DNA of 63,262 nt from Terriglobales bacterium (GTDB lineage: Bacteria > Acidobacteriota > Terriglobia > Terriglobales > Acidobacteriaceae): positions 1 to 63,262 of the forward strand of contig DATHMF010000047.1 in NCBI GenBank assembly GCA_035487355.1. Reading direction: 5' to 3'. Of this stretch, positions 46,865 to 55,791 are shown piece by piece. The translations under genes were made by a program, and so were the position numbers. The notes beneath the pieces were generated by a model. It searched no databases. It had not been told where the DNA came from and saw nothing but the letters and a program-made list of their open reading frames with translations. The stretch's first letter is position 1, and the number at the start of each line of letters is the position of its first letter.

Positions 46865-46910
46865 GGCATGGCAAGTCGGGAGGACTAGTCACGATGGCTG
46901 CATTCGGGTC
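46865..46910 (-). pseudogene. remnant of a second ROK kinase gene
   Basis: On the minus strand this segment translates as DPNAAIVTSPPDLPCP, matching DPNAGIVINPPNLPCW around residue 85 of the intact ROK kinase (40057-41058). The nucleotide match 46879-46911 against 40773-40805 has only three or four differences. It starts exactly at the permease stop codon and extends about 40 bases toward the glycosidase end. The scrap is too short to encode a protein. Confidence 0.75.
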
Positions 46911-48195
46911 ACGCCGGCAATTCCGGTTTTGAACCTCGGAACGCATAAAACATTATGTAGAGATAACAAATTGCCGGCAGGATAAAAGCATGCTGGATGC
47001 CCACATGATCTGCCAACGCACCTTGGACCACCGGAATGATTGCCCCTCCAACAATGGCGGTCACCAGCAACCCTGAGCCATCACCGGTCAGCGGTCCAAG
47101 TCTCTCGATTCCCAGTGTGAAGATATTGGGAAACATCACTGAATTGAATAATCCAACCAGAATGATGCTCCCCATAGCCAGGTGTCCGGAGGTGAGCATA
47201 GAAATGCTTACCAGCACGCAGGCCGCAATTGCTGCGATACCCAGCACCACTCCGGTACGGACTCTTTGCAGGATTGCTGAGCCGATGAACCTCCCGACCA
47301 TTGCGCCGAACCAATAGAAAGAAACGAAGCGGGAGGCGACGACGGTTGAAACATTGCCGATTTCAGGCCGGCTGAAATAGTTGACCAGAAAGCTGCCGAT
47401 AGAGACTTCAGCGCCGACGTAAAGAAAAATCGCAACTGCTCCCAGTACCAGATGGCGGTGCTTCCATATGCTCGTGCCCGGGGCCATCTGCCCGCGACGT
47501 TCCGCCTCTGGCATCGCCGGGAGCTTGAACATTGCAATGCCGATTGCAAGCGCAACCAGTACAAGTCCGATGATCAAATAAGGCGCCTTGACCGAGGAGG
47601 CTTCATGGATGCGGTAAGCCTGCAGCGCCTCGGGGGACATGTGCCGCACCGCGTCCATATTCTTGGGAGCGCTACTCAAAATCAACAGGCCACCCAGGTA
47701 CGGCGCAATCGTCGTCCCCACGGAATTGAACGCTTGCGCCAGGTTCAGACGGCTTGAAGCAGTCTCCGGAGGCCCCAGCACGGCAACGTAAGGATTGGCA
47801 GCCACCTGCAGAGCGGTAATTCCGGCCGCCAGAACCATCAATGCTCCGAGAAAAAGGGGATAGGAGGGCACGCTGGCTGCCGGTATGAATAACAGCGCTC
47901 CGAGGCCCATGGTAAAGAGGCCAACAACCATCGTTTTCTTGTAGCCAATCCAGTCGATCACCTTGGCCGAGGGGATTGAAAAAATGAAGTACGCTGAAAA
48001 AAATGCGAATTGGATCAGCATCACCCCGGCATAATTCAAGTCGAAGATCGACTTCAGGTGAGGAACAAGGATGTCATTCAATACCGTGACGAAACCCCAC
48101 ATAAAGAACAGAGTAGTCACCGTGGCCAGCGCACCCTTGTATATGGATGGCGCTGCGGTCCCCGCTGAGGGACATTGAACGCTCGCGATTGCCAT
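46909..48195 (-). CDS. FucP-type MFS sugar:H+ symporter
   Basis: The 428-residue, 12-TM protein belongs to the FHS family (fucose/glucose/galactose permeases): TLFFMWGFVTVLNDILVPHL in TM1, NYAGVMLIQFAFFSAYFIF in TM2, and ANPYVAVLGPPETASSRLNL between TM4 and TM5. It imports a monosaccharide with protons. Upstream (48288-48368) is the second copy of the LacI-type element, so it is probably co-regulated with the ROK kinase. Its stop abuts the ROK remnant. Which sugar is carried cannot be read from sequence. Confidence 0.88.
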   Translation of the reverse strand: MAIASVQCPSAGTAAPSIYKGALATVTTLFFMWGFVTVLNDILVPHLKSIFDLNYAGVMLIQFAFFSAYFIFSIPSAKVIDWIGYKKTMVVGLFTMGLGALLFIPAASVPSYPLFLGALMVLAAGITALQVAANPYVAVLGPPETASSRLNLAQAFNSVGTTIAPYLGGLLILSSAPKNMDAVRHMSPEALQAYRIHEASSVKAPYLIIGLVLVALAIGIAMFKLPAMPEAERRGQMAPGTSIWKHRHLVLGAVAIFLYVGAEVSIGSFLVNYFSRPEIGNVSTVVASRFVSFYWFGAMVGRFIGSAILQRVRTGVVLGIAAIAACVLVSISMLTSGHLAMGSIILVGLFNSVMFPNIFTLGIERLGPLTGDGSGLLVTAIVGGAIIPVVQGALADHVGIQHAFILPAICYLYIMFYAFRGSKPELPA

Positions 48196-49054
48196 TGATC
48201 CGCTAACCCTTCTCCCGAATACTTGTTGCAGTCCGTAAGTTTTTTGGCATTTTCGCTTCTCATCTTAACACCACAGCCTAATTTTGGGTAAGCGATTATC
48301 TATCGATAAAAAGCGCTTACTTTTAGTTTGCCAGCCCCCTTCAAAACCATAGTGGCCTTCACTTCCACACTCACAATTGAGATCACGTATGAAGTTCCCT
48401 TGCTAGAGAGAGACGAACAATGCACGAGACGCAGTCGTCCATTCGGTTTTATTCGCGAATGAATTTTTTCTTCTTCACTTGGGTGGAATTATTGCACAGG
48501 AGAGGGCCTCTGCTTTCCGCATTGCTACATCAGATCGCTGGGGAATTTGCGCGCATAAAGACGGATGAAGTCGTATCTCCCGACGGCACCGGTTTGCGAG
48601 TTACTACAGTGGATCCGATTAAGATGGTCGTCTAGTGTGGAACTGTCCTCGACGTTGGCAATAGCATCAGTTTGCGATTGCCGTTGGTCTTTGGCTGGTG
48701 CCGCGGGGTTTGGTATCGCCGTTTTAGTTTTCACCTTAAGTTTCCTTCCTCTTGAAGCAAGTAACTCCGGAACTGCTTTCCGGCAAACCTTGAAAACGAC
48801 ATGATGCATTGTTTTCCTTCTTTACCTCGCATATTTCTCTCGGCGGGCACAACGCTCCAGAAGACCTTCTTCGTGATGAAACCTAGCCATGAAGTCGAAG
48901 GCGAGAGACAAATTCTCCTGTCATCCAAAAGGACGTGACTGGGATTTGGCGTTATTGGTCTTACTGCGAATGTGAATAGGTCGCAAATCTCACCGGAAGG
49001 AGCGGCAGCAATCCTTTTGCATCGCGAGCGCCTTTGACTCGCCGATACTTTGAA
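48196..49054. other. intergenic region before the biosynthetic operon
   Basis: About 860 bases lie between the divergent permease and the SbnA-like gene. They contain operator copy B (48288-48368) and should hold the promoter of the biosynthetic operon. A frame of 71 codons at 48420-48635 (+, ATG with a purine-rich stretch before it) could encode a small protein or leader (MHETQSSIRF...), but it matches nothing I know. I list it only as a possibility (about 20 percent). Confidence 0.5.
48288..48368 (-). promoter_or_regulatory. duplicated LacI-type operator/promoter element, copy B
   Basis: Gapless counterpart of 41146-41226. It carries GTAAGCGATTATCTAT, AAAAAGCGCTTACTTTTA and the downstream ACCATAGTGGCCTTCACTTC, upstream of the permease. 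Half-sites have the same 21-base spacing as copy A. Confidence 0.7.
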
Positions 49055-50086
49055 ATGAACGCTGTATCTACGACGGTATCGGAACAGACGCGGACCTCAG
49101 TTGGAGTGCGTCCAGCTACCGGGGTCTTATCGGCCATCGGGCAGACGCCATTGGTTCGGCTGGACCGGGTCTATGAAGACCTTCCTATCCAGATTTACGC
49201 CAAGCTTGAGATGCTCAACCCGGGGGGAAGCATCAAAGACCGTCCTGCGTGGAAGATCATTGAGAATGCAATCGAAATGGGAAAGATCGGTCTCGATACG
49301 GTTGTGGTTGAGTCGAGCTCCGGCAACATGGCAATTGGTCTGGCGCAGGCCTGCTGCTATCACGGGCTGCGGCTCATCTGCGTGGTCGATCCCAAGACTA
49401 CAAAGCAGAATATTCAGTTGTTGCAAGCCTATGGGGCGAAGATTGAGATGGTCGATCAGCCTGACCCAGTCTCCGGCGAGTATCTGCCCGCCCGCCTGCA
49501 GCGCGTACAGGAAATACTGCGTGTCTTTCCCGGTAGTTTCTGGCCCAACCAATACTCCAACACTATGAATTCACTCTCCCACCATCAGACGGCCCGGGAG
49601 ATCGTCGAAGTGCTTGAGGACAAGGTCGATTGGCTGTTTGTATCCACGAGTACCTGCGGCACTTTAAGAGGGTGTTCGGAATATCTCCGCGCTCATGGCC
49701 TGAAAACCAAGGTTGTTGCCGTTGATGCGCAAGGCAGCGTGATCTTTGGCGGGCCATCGGGACATCGGCTGATTCCAGGACACGGTGCTTCCATTCGCCC
49801 GGCCCTTCTTCAGGATGGTCTGTACGACCAATGCGTACTGGTCTCTGATCTGGATTGCATTGTTTCGTGCCGGCGGTTGGCGCAGCGTGAAGCCATTCTA
49901 GCCGGAGGTTCTTCCGGCGCCGTGATCGCCGCCGTCTCCCGGCTCGCGCACCAGATGCCCGTTGACAGCAACATTGTGTTGCTTATGCCCGATCGCGGCG
50001 AACGCTACCTAGATACCATTTACTCCGATGAGTGGGTCTTGCAACATTTTGGCAATGTCGTTCATCTTTGGCAGACTCAACCCTAA
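49055..50086 (+). CDS. SbnA-like N-(2-amino-2-carboxyethyl)-L-glutamate synthase
   Basis: The 343-residue fold-type II PLP enzyme resembles SbnA, which condenses O-phospho-L-serine with L-glutamate, the first step to 2,3-diaminopropionate. The PLP lysine lies in NPGGSIKDRPAW (Lys61 from the ATG at 49055), the substrate loop in ESSSGNMAIGLA, and GGSSGAVIAAV near the phosphate site. A TTG at 49034 could add seven residues. It differs from housekeeping cysteine synthase by operon context and by the SbnB partner that follows 21 bases later. Exact substrates are inferred from that pairing. Confidence 0.8.
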   Translation: MNAVSTTVSEQTRTSVGVRPATGVLSAIGQTPLVRLDRVYEDLPIQIYAKLEMLNPGGSIKDRPAWKIIENAIEMGKIGLDTVVVESSSGNMAIGLAQACCYHGLRLICVVDPKTTKQNIQLLQAYGAKIEMVDQPDPVSGEYLPARLQRVQEILRVFPGSFWPNQYSNTMNSLSHHQTAREIVEVLEDKVDWLFVSTSTCGTLRGCSEYLRAHGLKTKVVAVDAQGSVIFGGPSGHRLIPGHGASIRPALLQDGLYDQCVLVSDLDCIVSCRRLAQREAILAGGSSGAVIAAVSRLAHQMPVDSNIVLLMPDRGERYLDTIYSDEWVLQHFGNVVHLWQTQP

Positions 50087-50107
50087 AGGGCGGAGAAGAG
50101 GAGGCTT

Positions 50108-51118
50108 GTGTCGGACAGTATCCTGGTCTTAAGCGGCAAACAGATTTGTGAGCTTCTTCACGGCCGTGAAAATGAGCTGATCTCTGTTGTCCGGTCTGCG
50201 TATGAGCTGCATTATCGCGGAGACAGTTCACTTCCGCATTCTTCTTTCTTGCGCCTTAATGGAAATGGCGGGAATCGGATCATCGCGCTGTCTGCGTATC
50301 TAGGAGGCGAGAAGCCCGTCGCCGGCCTCAAATGGATCGCTTCCTTTCCTGACAATCTGAAACGCGGACTCGAGCGGGCTTCCGCCGTCATCATCTTGAA
50401 TTCGACTGAGACCGGTTTGCCGATCGCGATTCTGGAAGGCGCTGTCATCAGCGCAAAGCGAACGGCCGCGAGCGCGGCCCTGGCGGCCCGCTCGCTGGTA
50501 GATCCCGGACGGGCAGTAAGGCTTGGCTTCCTGGGCTGTGGACGCATCAACTATGAGATTGCCCGTTTTCTCGGTGTCGTCTTTCCCGGAGTTCAGCGCA
50601 TCCTGGCCTCCGATCTTGACTCCAACAGGACCATGCAATTTGCGCACAGGATTAAAGAATTCTTTCCTTTTGCGCTCATTGAATGCGCTCGCGAGCGCGA
50701 GGATGTCATGGAACAATCATCGCTGATCAGCATTGCGACCACGGCGGCAAGACCCTATATTGAAGACCTGTCCATATGCGCGCCCGGACCAGTGATACTG
50801 GGTATCTCATTGCGCGATTTAAGTCCCTCCCTGGTACTCAAAGCAGACAATGTCGTAGATGATCGCAACCATGTTTGCCGGGAACAAACATCTTTACATT
50901 TGGCGGAGATGGCCTCAGGTAACCGGGATTTCATCCGTTGTTCGCTTGCAGAAATAACTCTGGGGGAGCAGCCGGCGCGAACGCCTGCTCCTTTCACGCT
51001 ATTCAGCCCGTTTGGTCTCGGCATACTTGACATTGCGGTCAGCGCGCGCGCACTCGAACTTGCGGCCGCGGGCCACATTGGGCAGCAGCTCGAGCAATTC
51101 TGTCAATGCAACTACTGA
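50108..51118 (+). CDS. SbnB-like N-(2-amino-2-carboxyethyl)-L-glutamate dehydrogenase
   Basis: The 336-residue protein belongs to the ornithine-cyclodeaminase/mu-crystallin family. In the SbnA/SbnB pathway the second enzyme oxidatively splits the SbnA product into 2,3-diaminopropionate and 2-oxoglutarate using NAD+. NAD-site signature RLGFLGCGRINYEIARFLG, with ISAKRTAASAALAARSL before it, are typical. The GTG start has GGAGG before it. The tandem with the SbnA-like gene is the main reason for the assignment; alone it could be an ornithine cyclodeaminase or a ketimine reductase. Confidence 0.8.
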   Translation: MSDSILVLSGKQICELLHGRENELISVVRSAYELHYRGDSSLPHSSFLRLNGNGGNRIIALSAYLGGEKPVAGLKWIASFPDNLKRGLERASAVIILNSTETGLPIAILEGAVISAKRTAASAALAARSLVDPGRAVRLGFLGCGRINYEIARFLGVVFPGVQRILASDLDSNRTMQFAHRIKEFFPFALIECAREREDVMEQSSLISIATTAARPYIEDLSICAPGPVILGISLRDLSPSLVLKADNVVDDRNHVCREQTSLHLAEMASGNRDFIRCSLAEITLGEQPARTPAPFTLFSPFGLGILDIAVSARALELAAAGHIGQQLEQFCQCNY

Positions 51119-51277
51119 CCGATGCGGAATCACTGTCATCCATTTTTGTCCGGACTTGCGGCCCGCATCTTTTTCGAATCCCGGATGAAGGTTTTCTTTG
51201 CTCGATTGCGTTGTTGCAGAAGACTTTGAACGCAATAGCAATTTGGATCAAGGTTGCAACGTGTTCTGTCAAACGTT

Positions 51278-52621
51278 ATGGACGATTCTGACAAGTCTGG
51301 CAAAATGAATGATGGGTTCTTGCCGGAACCTGATGTATACGATCTGGCAGGCATCGGCATTGGACCCTCGAATCTGAGCATCGCTGCCCTCATCCATCCG
51401 CTAAAAGAAGTTACCTCCTGCTTCTGCGATCAAAAGAAACAGTTTCACTGGCATCCAGGTCTGATGTTTCCCGATTCAACGATTCAAGTCTCATTCCTTA
51501 AGGACATGGTAACTCTGGCTGATCCTACCAGCCCTTTTTCCTTCGTGTCGTTTCTATTTGCTACTAAACGAATCTATCGTTTCATCACGGCAAATTTCTC
51601 TCGCGTCAGCCGCCTGGAGTTCAACCAGTACATGCGCTGGATCTGCGACTCACTGCCAAACTTGAACTTTGGGTGCGGCATCGAAGCCGTTGACCACGAC
51701 AACGAACGCTTTCAGCTCTACGGAAACAACGGGATCATACAGGCCAGAAACCTGGTGCTGGGCACTGGGTTGTCGCCGGTCATTCCTCAATGTGCCCGCC
51801 GGCACCTCGGCGACACGGTCTTCCCGGCGCAAGAAGCTCTTGGCCTGGATGCATCCGGGTTGCGGGTCGCAGTTGTGGGTGGCGGGCAAACCGGGGCTGA
51901 AATGGTTTTGCACCTGCTTTCCAATACCGCCAGGCTGCCTCGCGAAATCATCTGGATTTCGCGGCGGGCAAATTTCATGCCCTTGGATGAATCTCCCTTT
52001 GCCAACGAGCTTTTTACTCCGAGCTACAGCAATCATTTTTTCAAGCTTCAGCCGCATGAGAAAGCGCGCTTACTTGCCGAACAGAAACTGTCGAGCGACG
52101 GGATTTCACTTGACGTGCTCGAGGCAATCTACCGTCGTCTTTACGTCCTTGAATTCGGCCAGGAAAAGGGGCGTGTGTGTTCGCTGCACCCTGGCCGCCA
52201 GTTCGAAGAGCTGGATCGATGCGACGGCGAGTGGGTGCTCACGCTACACAACTCTGTGCAAAACCGTCCGGAACATCTTTCCGCTGACGTGATTATCTTG
52301 TGCACCGGCTTTGAATATCGAATGCCAGAGTTTCTGCAACCTCTGAAGGAGCGAATCCATTGGACGAAAGATGGCTATTGCCTGCACGAGGACTTTTCGA
52401 TTGAGTGGGATGGGCCTCGCGACCAGAAAATTTATGTCCAAAATGGGGCACGCAATCAGCGTGGCATTGCAGATCCCAATCTCAGTCTGATGGCATGGCG
52501 GAGCGCCATCATCATCAACAGCCTGATGAAGCAGAAAGTGTACGAGGTTGAACAGGTGAGTTCGTTGTTCGAACTGGAAGTGCCGGAAATGAAACGACAG
52601 GCTGCAGGAGGCTTGGTGTGA
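51278..52621 (+). CDS. L-lysine/L-ornithine N-hydroxylase (FAD monooxygenase)
   Basis: The 447-residue flavoprotein resembles lysine N6-/ornithine N5-monooxygenases (IucD/PvdA/SidA family). Visible: AGIGIGPSNLSIAAL (FAD), FHWHPGLMFPDSTIQVSFLK (the substrate/FAD segment typical of the group), RVAVVGGGQTGAEM (NADPH), IILCTGFEYRMPEFL. In hydrazine pathways the same family makes N6-hydroxylysine for N-N bond formation, which fits the cupin, FAD oxidase and MetRS-like genes that follow. The start is uncertain (TTG 51254, ATG 51278 or ATG 51305). It overlaps the cupin gene by GTGA. Siderophore hydroxamate synthesis is the alternative, but no NIS synthetase or NRPS is seen. Confidence 0.85.
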   Translation: MDDSDKSGKMNDGFLPEPDVYDLAGIGIGPSNLSIAALIHPLKEVTSCFCDQKKQFHWHPGLMFPDSTIQVSFLKDMVTLADPTSPFSFVSFLFATKRIYRFITANFSRVSRLEFNQYMRWICDSLPNLNFGCGIEAVDHDNERFQLYGNNGIIQARNLVLGTGLSPVIPQCARRHLGDTVFPAQEALGLDASGLRVAVVGGGQTGAEMVLHLLSNTARLPREIIWISRRANFMPLDESPFANELFTPSYSNHFFKLQPHEKARLLAEQKLSSDGISLDVLEAIYRRLYVLEFGQEKGRVCSLHPGRQFEELDRCDGEWVLTLHNSVQNRPEHLSADVIILCTGFEYRMPEFLQPLKERIHWTKDGYCLHEDFSIEWDGPRDQKIYVQNGARNQRGIADPNLSLMAWRSAIIINSLMKQKVYEVEQVSSLFELEVPEMKRQAAGGLV

Positions 52622-52959
52622 AAATCGCAACCGATGTGCGCGTTCCCTATGACGAACCGGAGATCGAGGACTCCGGGATGCGACTTGAACTACTGCAGGT
52701 GGATTCGCGTTTTCCTTTTGAGTCTTCCCGTTTTGTAGTGGAACCCGGCGGCTGTTCGCCACCCGACGTCCACAGCGTTGCTGAAATGTGGATCATCATT
52801 CAGGGCACGGGGGAGCTCCTGTATGACCAGGAATCCATACCTCTCAATGCCGGAGACGCAGTATATTTCCAGCCTCTGCACACGCACCAGATAAAAAACC
52901 ATTCTTCTGAACCGTTAAGAGTCATTTCTTTTTGGTGGCAGGATAAATGTTTGACCTAG
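52618..52959 (+). CDS. stand-alone cupin, hydrazine-synthetase-type
   Basis: The 113-residue single-domain cupin has motif 1 around His52 and Glu56 (DVHSVAEMWIIIQGTGEL) and motif 2 with His90 (GDAVYFQPLHTHQIKN), a plausible metal site. In known hydrazine synthetases (for example Spb40 of the s56-p1 pathway) a cupin is fused to a MetRS-like domain, and the cupin makes the N-N bond from the activated N6-hydroxylysine ester. Here the two domains are separate genes with the FAD oxidase between them. The GTG start overlaps the N-hydroxylase stop, and the end overlaps the next gene by 13 bases. Function rests on this context. Confidence 0.75.
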   Translation: MKIATDVRVPYDEPEIEDSGMRLELLQVDSRFPFESSRFVVEPGGCSPPDVHSVAEMWIIIQGTGELLYDQESIPLNAGDAVYFQPLHTHQIKNHSSEPLRVISFWWQDKCLT

Positions 52960-54035
52960 CAATCATCGGTGCCGGGATCGTTGGCGCCGCGGCCGCTTAT
53001 TTGGCCAAGCGCGAACGGCCGGAGTGGCATGTCCTGCTGCTCGACCGCTCACTTGTGGGCGGGGGGGCGACCGCACACTCCGCCGGACTCGATTTCCCGT
53101 ACGGCCGCACTCCTGGCCAGAAGCATTTATCAGTTCAAAGTGCCCGTCTTTACGAGCAACTCCGGCGAGATATCCCCAGCTTGCCAATTCGGCGGCTTCC
53201 GTTTCTGGGCATTGTCAGCAAGAAAAATGCTCAGCAGGTCGCAGAAAGATTCATCGAACCAGTCCGCTTTGCCAGCGACCAAGAACGGGCGGATATCGCG
53301 CGCTCCGAACCGGGAGTGCGAGTCGCTCGTGACCAGGAACTATTGGTCGGTTGCTTCGGTGCTATCGGTTACGCTCAGGCAACGGCCTCCTTGCTTGTTT
53401 CTCAATTCCGTCACCTGCCGCAGGCGCAGTGCTGGGAAGGTGTCGCTATCTCTGATATTTGTTCAGTTGGCGATGGCCATGAATTAAAGGCCCTCGATGG
53501 CCGCAGCATCCATGCACGGCGCGTGTTGATAGCAACCGGCCCGTGGTTACTGAATGGGCCAGGCAGTGCTTTATCGAAAGCAATGAATGTGCGGACAAAG
53601 AAAGTGGCTGCTTTGCATGTTCTGCAAGCTCCATTGTTGAATAGTCCTATCATTTATTTCTTTGATGAGGATGCATTTCTACTGCCCTCCTGCGAACGTG
53701 GGGAATGGATTTTCAGCTTTACTTCGAGCGAATGGAACTGTTTGCCCCATCTCTCAGACCTGTATATCCGGCCCGATGAAAGGAGGGCGGCACTTGCAAT
53801 ACTTGAGCGCTATTGCCCGCCACTGGTTCCCTATTGCAATGCAGGGCGCGTTTTCTGTGATGCCTACAGCAGCGATTGGGCACCACTGATCACTTCCCAT
53901 CCCGGAGCCGAAAATTTTGTTATTGCAGGCGCATGTTCCGGAGCCGGGTTTCGCCTGGTGCCTGCCATTGCTGCGACGGCCCTTCAGTTGTTTCCAGATT
54001 TTGGTGCTTGTTCCGTTGAGGCACGGATTGCATGA
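52947..54035 (+). CDS. DAO-family FAD-dependent oxidoreductase
   Basis: The 362-residue protein has the glycine/D-amino-acid oxidase fold: DLAIIGAGIVGAAAAYLA (FAD), LLLDRSLVGGGATAHSAG, and a C-terminal FVIAGACSGAGFRLVPAIA. In hydrazine pathways such an oxidase cleaves the N-N-linked lysine-glycine intermediate to hydrazinoacetate plus an aminoadipate semialdehyde. That role is inferred from the gene order (N-hydroxylase, cupin, oxidase, MetRS-like). Glycine or D-amino acid oxidase are the generic alternatives. It overlaps both neighbours (13 and 4 bases). Confidence 0.8.
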   Translation: MFDLAIIGAGIVGAAAAYLAKRERPEWHVLLLDRSLVGGGATAHSAGLDFPYGRTPGQKHLSVQSARLYEQLRRDIPSLPIRRLPFLGIVSKKNAQQVAERFIEPVRFASDQERADIARSEPGVRVARDQELLVGCFGAIGYAQATASLLVSQFRHLPQAQCWEGVAISDICSVGDGHELKALDGRSIHARRVLIATGPWLLNGPGSALSKAMNVRTKKVAALHVLQAPLLNSPIIYFFDEDAFLLPSCERGEWIFSFTSSEWNCLPHLSDLYIRPDERRAALAILERYCPPLVPYCNAGRVFCDAYSSDWAPLITSHPGAENFVIAGACSGAGFRLVPAIAATALQLFPDFGACSVEARIA

Positions 54036-55723
54036 TCAACAATAAAAAAACCACAGCCAAGCGCTTCCTTGTAATTGCCACTCCACCCACTCCGAACGGA
54101 GACTTGCATGTGGGGCACTTGTCCGGGCCTTATCTGGGCGCGGACATCTATTGCCGCTACCTGGCGATGTGCGGCACCGAACACTACTATATCTCCGGTG
54201 TCGACGATCATCAGAGCTATGTCAGCTTGAAGGCCGAGCAACTGGGCTGGTCACCTGCCCAGGTCGCAGATTACTTTGGCGATGCCATGGAGACGACCCT
54301 TGAGGCGGCAGAGATTCAACTGGACATCTATGCTCGCCCGAGAAAATCCATGTATCATATTCCGGTTGTCCAACAATTTTTCAAACGTTTGTATAGCGAA
54401 GGCAAGCTTGTAGTAAAAGAAACCCTGTCGCTCTTTTGCCGCGTCTGCAATCGCCATCTCTTCGAGGCTTATGTATCAGGAAAATGTCCGCATTGCGAAC
54501 ACCCCAGCGGTGGAAACGCCTGCGAGGATTGCGGACGCCCCAACGACTGCGCAGACTTGATCGATCCAGTCTGCAAGAGTTGTGGCTCCGTTCCGTATAA
54601 GGTCCCTCTCAAGCGGCTATATTTCCCGCTATCCGAGTATGAACAGCAACTGCGGCAATATCACAAATCACTGAAGATGGCCCCTCATGTCCGCGCGCTG
54701 TGCGAGCAAATGCTGGCGGAGAGGCTTCCTGACATCGCCGTAACCCACGTTACGGATTGGGGTATACCCGTGCCTGCCACGGGCTTTGAAAATCAGCGAC
54801 TCTATGTTTGGTTTGAGATGGCTCCTGGCTACCTGGCAGCAACGTGCGAGCTGAATGCCAAATTGCAGACCCCGCCTGACTGGACCAGTTACTGGAAATC
54901 AAAGGACGCTGCGATTGTGCAGTTCTTTGGTTTTGACAACAGCTATTTCTTCGCTGTCCTGTTTCCGGCGTTGTTTCTTGCCGGCGATCCAAAGATCCAG
55001 CTACCTCAGACTTTTGTTACCAATGAATTCTACCGGCTGAATGGGCTGAAGTTTTCTACCAGCAGGAACCATGCTATTTGGGGACAGGAGCTTCTGCGAC
55101 AAGCTTCCTCTGACGCGGTACGTTTTTACCTGGCGCATACCGGACCGGAGCGTGAGCAGTGCAATTTTACCCTGCAAGACTTTTACCAGACCGTTCAGTG
55201 CGAGTTGATCGAAGGATGGGAAGCCTGGCTGCAGGGGCTTGGCCAGAAAGTCTCCCGCGGCTGCAACGCGCGCGTTCCCTTGGCTTGGCAATTGGAAGAA
55301 GACCACGAAAACTTTGCCGGCGCATTGCGCAGTTTGATCTCTCAGGCGGAAGCCGCTTACCAGCCGGAAACGTTTTCCCCACAACAAGCAACCCGCACTT
55401 GCTGTGAACTGGTGCGTCTCGCCCGCAGATTCGGAAAGTCAGAAGACCATTGGTCTTTCGTCCGTGGCCGGCATGTCCGGTGGAAGACGAGTGTGGCTTT
55501 GGAACTGCTGGCAGCCAAGGTTCTTATGATGCTCGCGGCTCCGCTGGTCCCATCTTTTGCTGTTAAAGGATGGCGAGCGCTGGGCTATGAAACTCCGCTG
55601 TCCGGGGCAAGGTGGAACGAGATCCTGGAACCGTTGCCTGTCGGTCAGGCCCTCTCCGGATTGGCTACGCTTAGCTTTGACTTGCTGGGAAAGAACGTGC
55701 AGATGAGCCAGGCTGCAGTTTAA
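54032..55723 (+). CDS. methionyl-tRNA-synthetase-like protein (hydrazine synthetase partner)
   Basis: The 563-residue class I synthetase-like protein has the HIGH-type motif HVGH (26-29, in TPPTPNGDLHVGHLSGP). Paired zinc-knuckle cysteines are C136/C139, C152/C155, C164/C167 and C181/C184, and a KMSKS-type KFSTS is at 340-344 (LNGLKFSTSRNHAIW). The C-terminal anticodon-binding region looks shortened and divergent. In Spb40-type hydrazine synthetases this domain activates the amino acid as an adenylate and couples it to N6-hydroxylysine. A housekeeping MetRS is unlikely inside this operon and at this spacing (ATGA overlap with the oxidase). Whether it still charges tRNA is unknown. Confidence 0.8.
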   Translation: MINNKKTTAKRFLVIATPPTPNGDLHVGHLSGPYLGADIYCRYLAMCGTEHYYISGVDDHQSYVSLKAEQLGWSPAQVADYFGDAMETTLEAAEIQLDIYARPRKSMYHIPVVQQFFKRLYSEGKLVVKETLSLFCRVCNRHLFEAYVSGKCPHCEHPSGGNACEDCGRPNDCADLIDPVCKSCGSVPYKVPLKRLYFPLSEYEQQLRQYHKSLKMAPHVRALCEQMLAERLPDIAVTHVTDWGIPVPATGFENQRLYVWFEMAPGYLAATCELNAKLQTPPDWTSYWKSKDAAIVQFFGFDNSYFFAVLFPALFLAGDPKIQLPQTFVTNEFYRLNGLKFSTSRNHAIWGQELLRQASSDAVRFYLAHTGPEREQCNFTLQDFYQTVQCELIEGWEAWLQGLGQKVSRGCNARVPLAWQLEEDHENFAGALRSLISQAEAAYQPETFSPQQATRTCCELVRLARRFGKSEDHWSFVRGRHVRWKTSVALELLAAKVLMMLAAPLVPSFAVKGWRALGYETPLSGARWNEILEPLPVGQALSGLATLSFDLLGKNVQMSQAAV

Positions 55724-55791
55724 AAAACGAAATATGCGAGTTGCGGCCCGAAAAATTCGGCTGCCGCAGGAACATGACAAGGACCAAAAGA

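Noticed and set aside
48420..48635. 71-codon frame in the permease/SbnA-like spacer
   Set aside because: It has no recognisable domain and only weak translation signals; mentioned as a possibility, not called a gene.
51278..52621. Siderophore (hydroxamate) biosynthesis locus
   Set aside because: The N-hydroxylase alone would fit, but no acyltransferase, NIS synthetase, NRPS or siderophore receptor is present in this operon.
54032..55723. Housekeeping methionyl-tRNA synthetase
   Set aside because: It is inside a biosynthetic operon with overlapping neighbours, has unusual cysteine spacing and a divergent C-terminus, and stands beside the cupin and N-hydroxylase expected for hydrazine synthesis.
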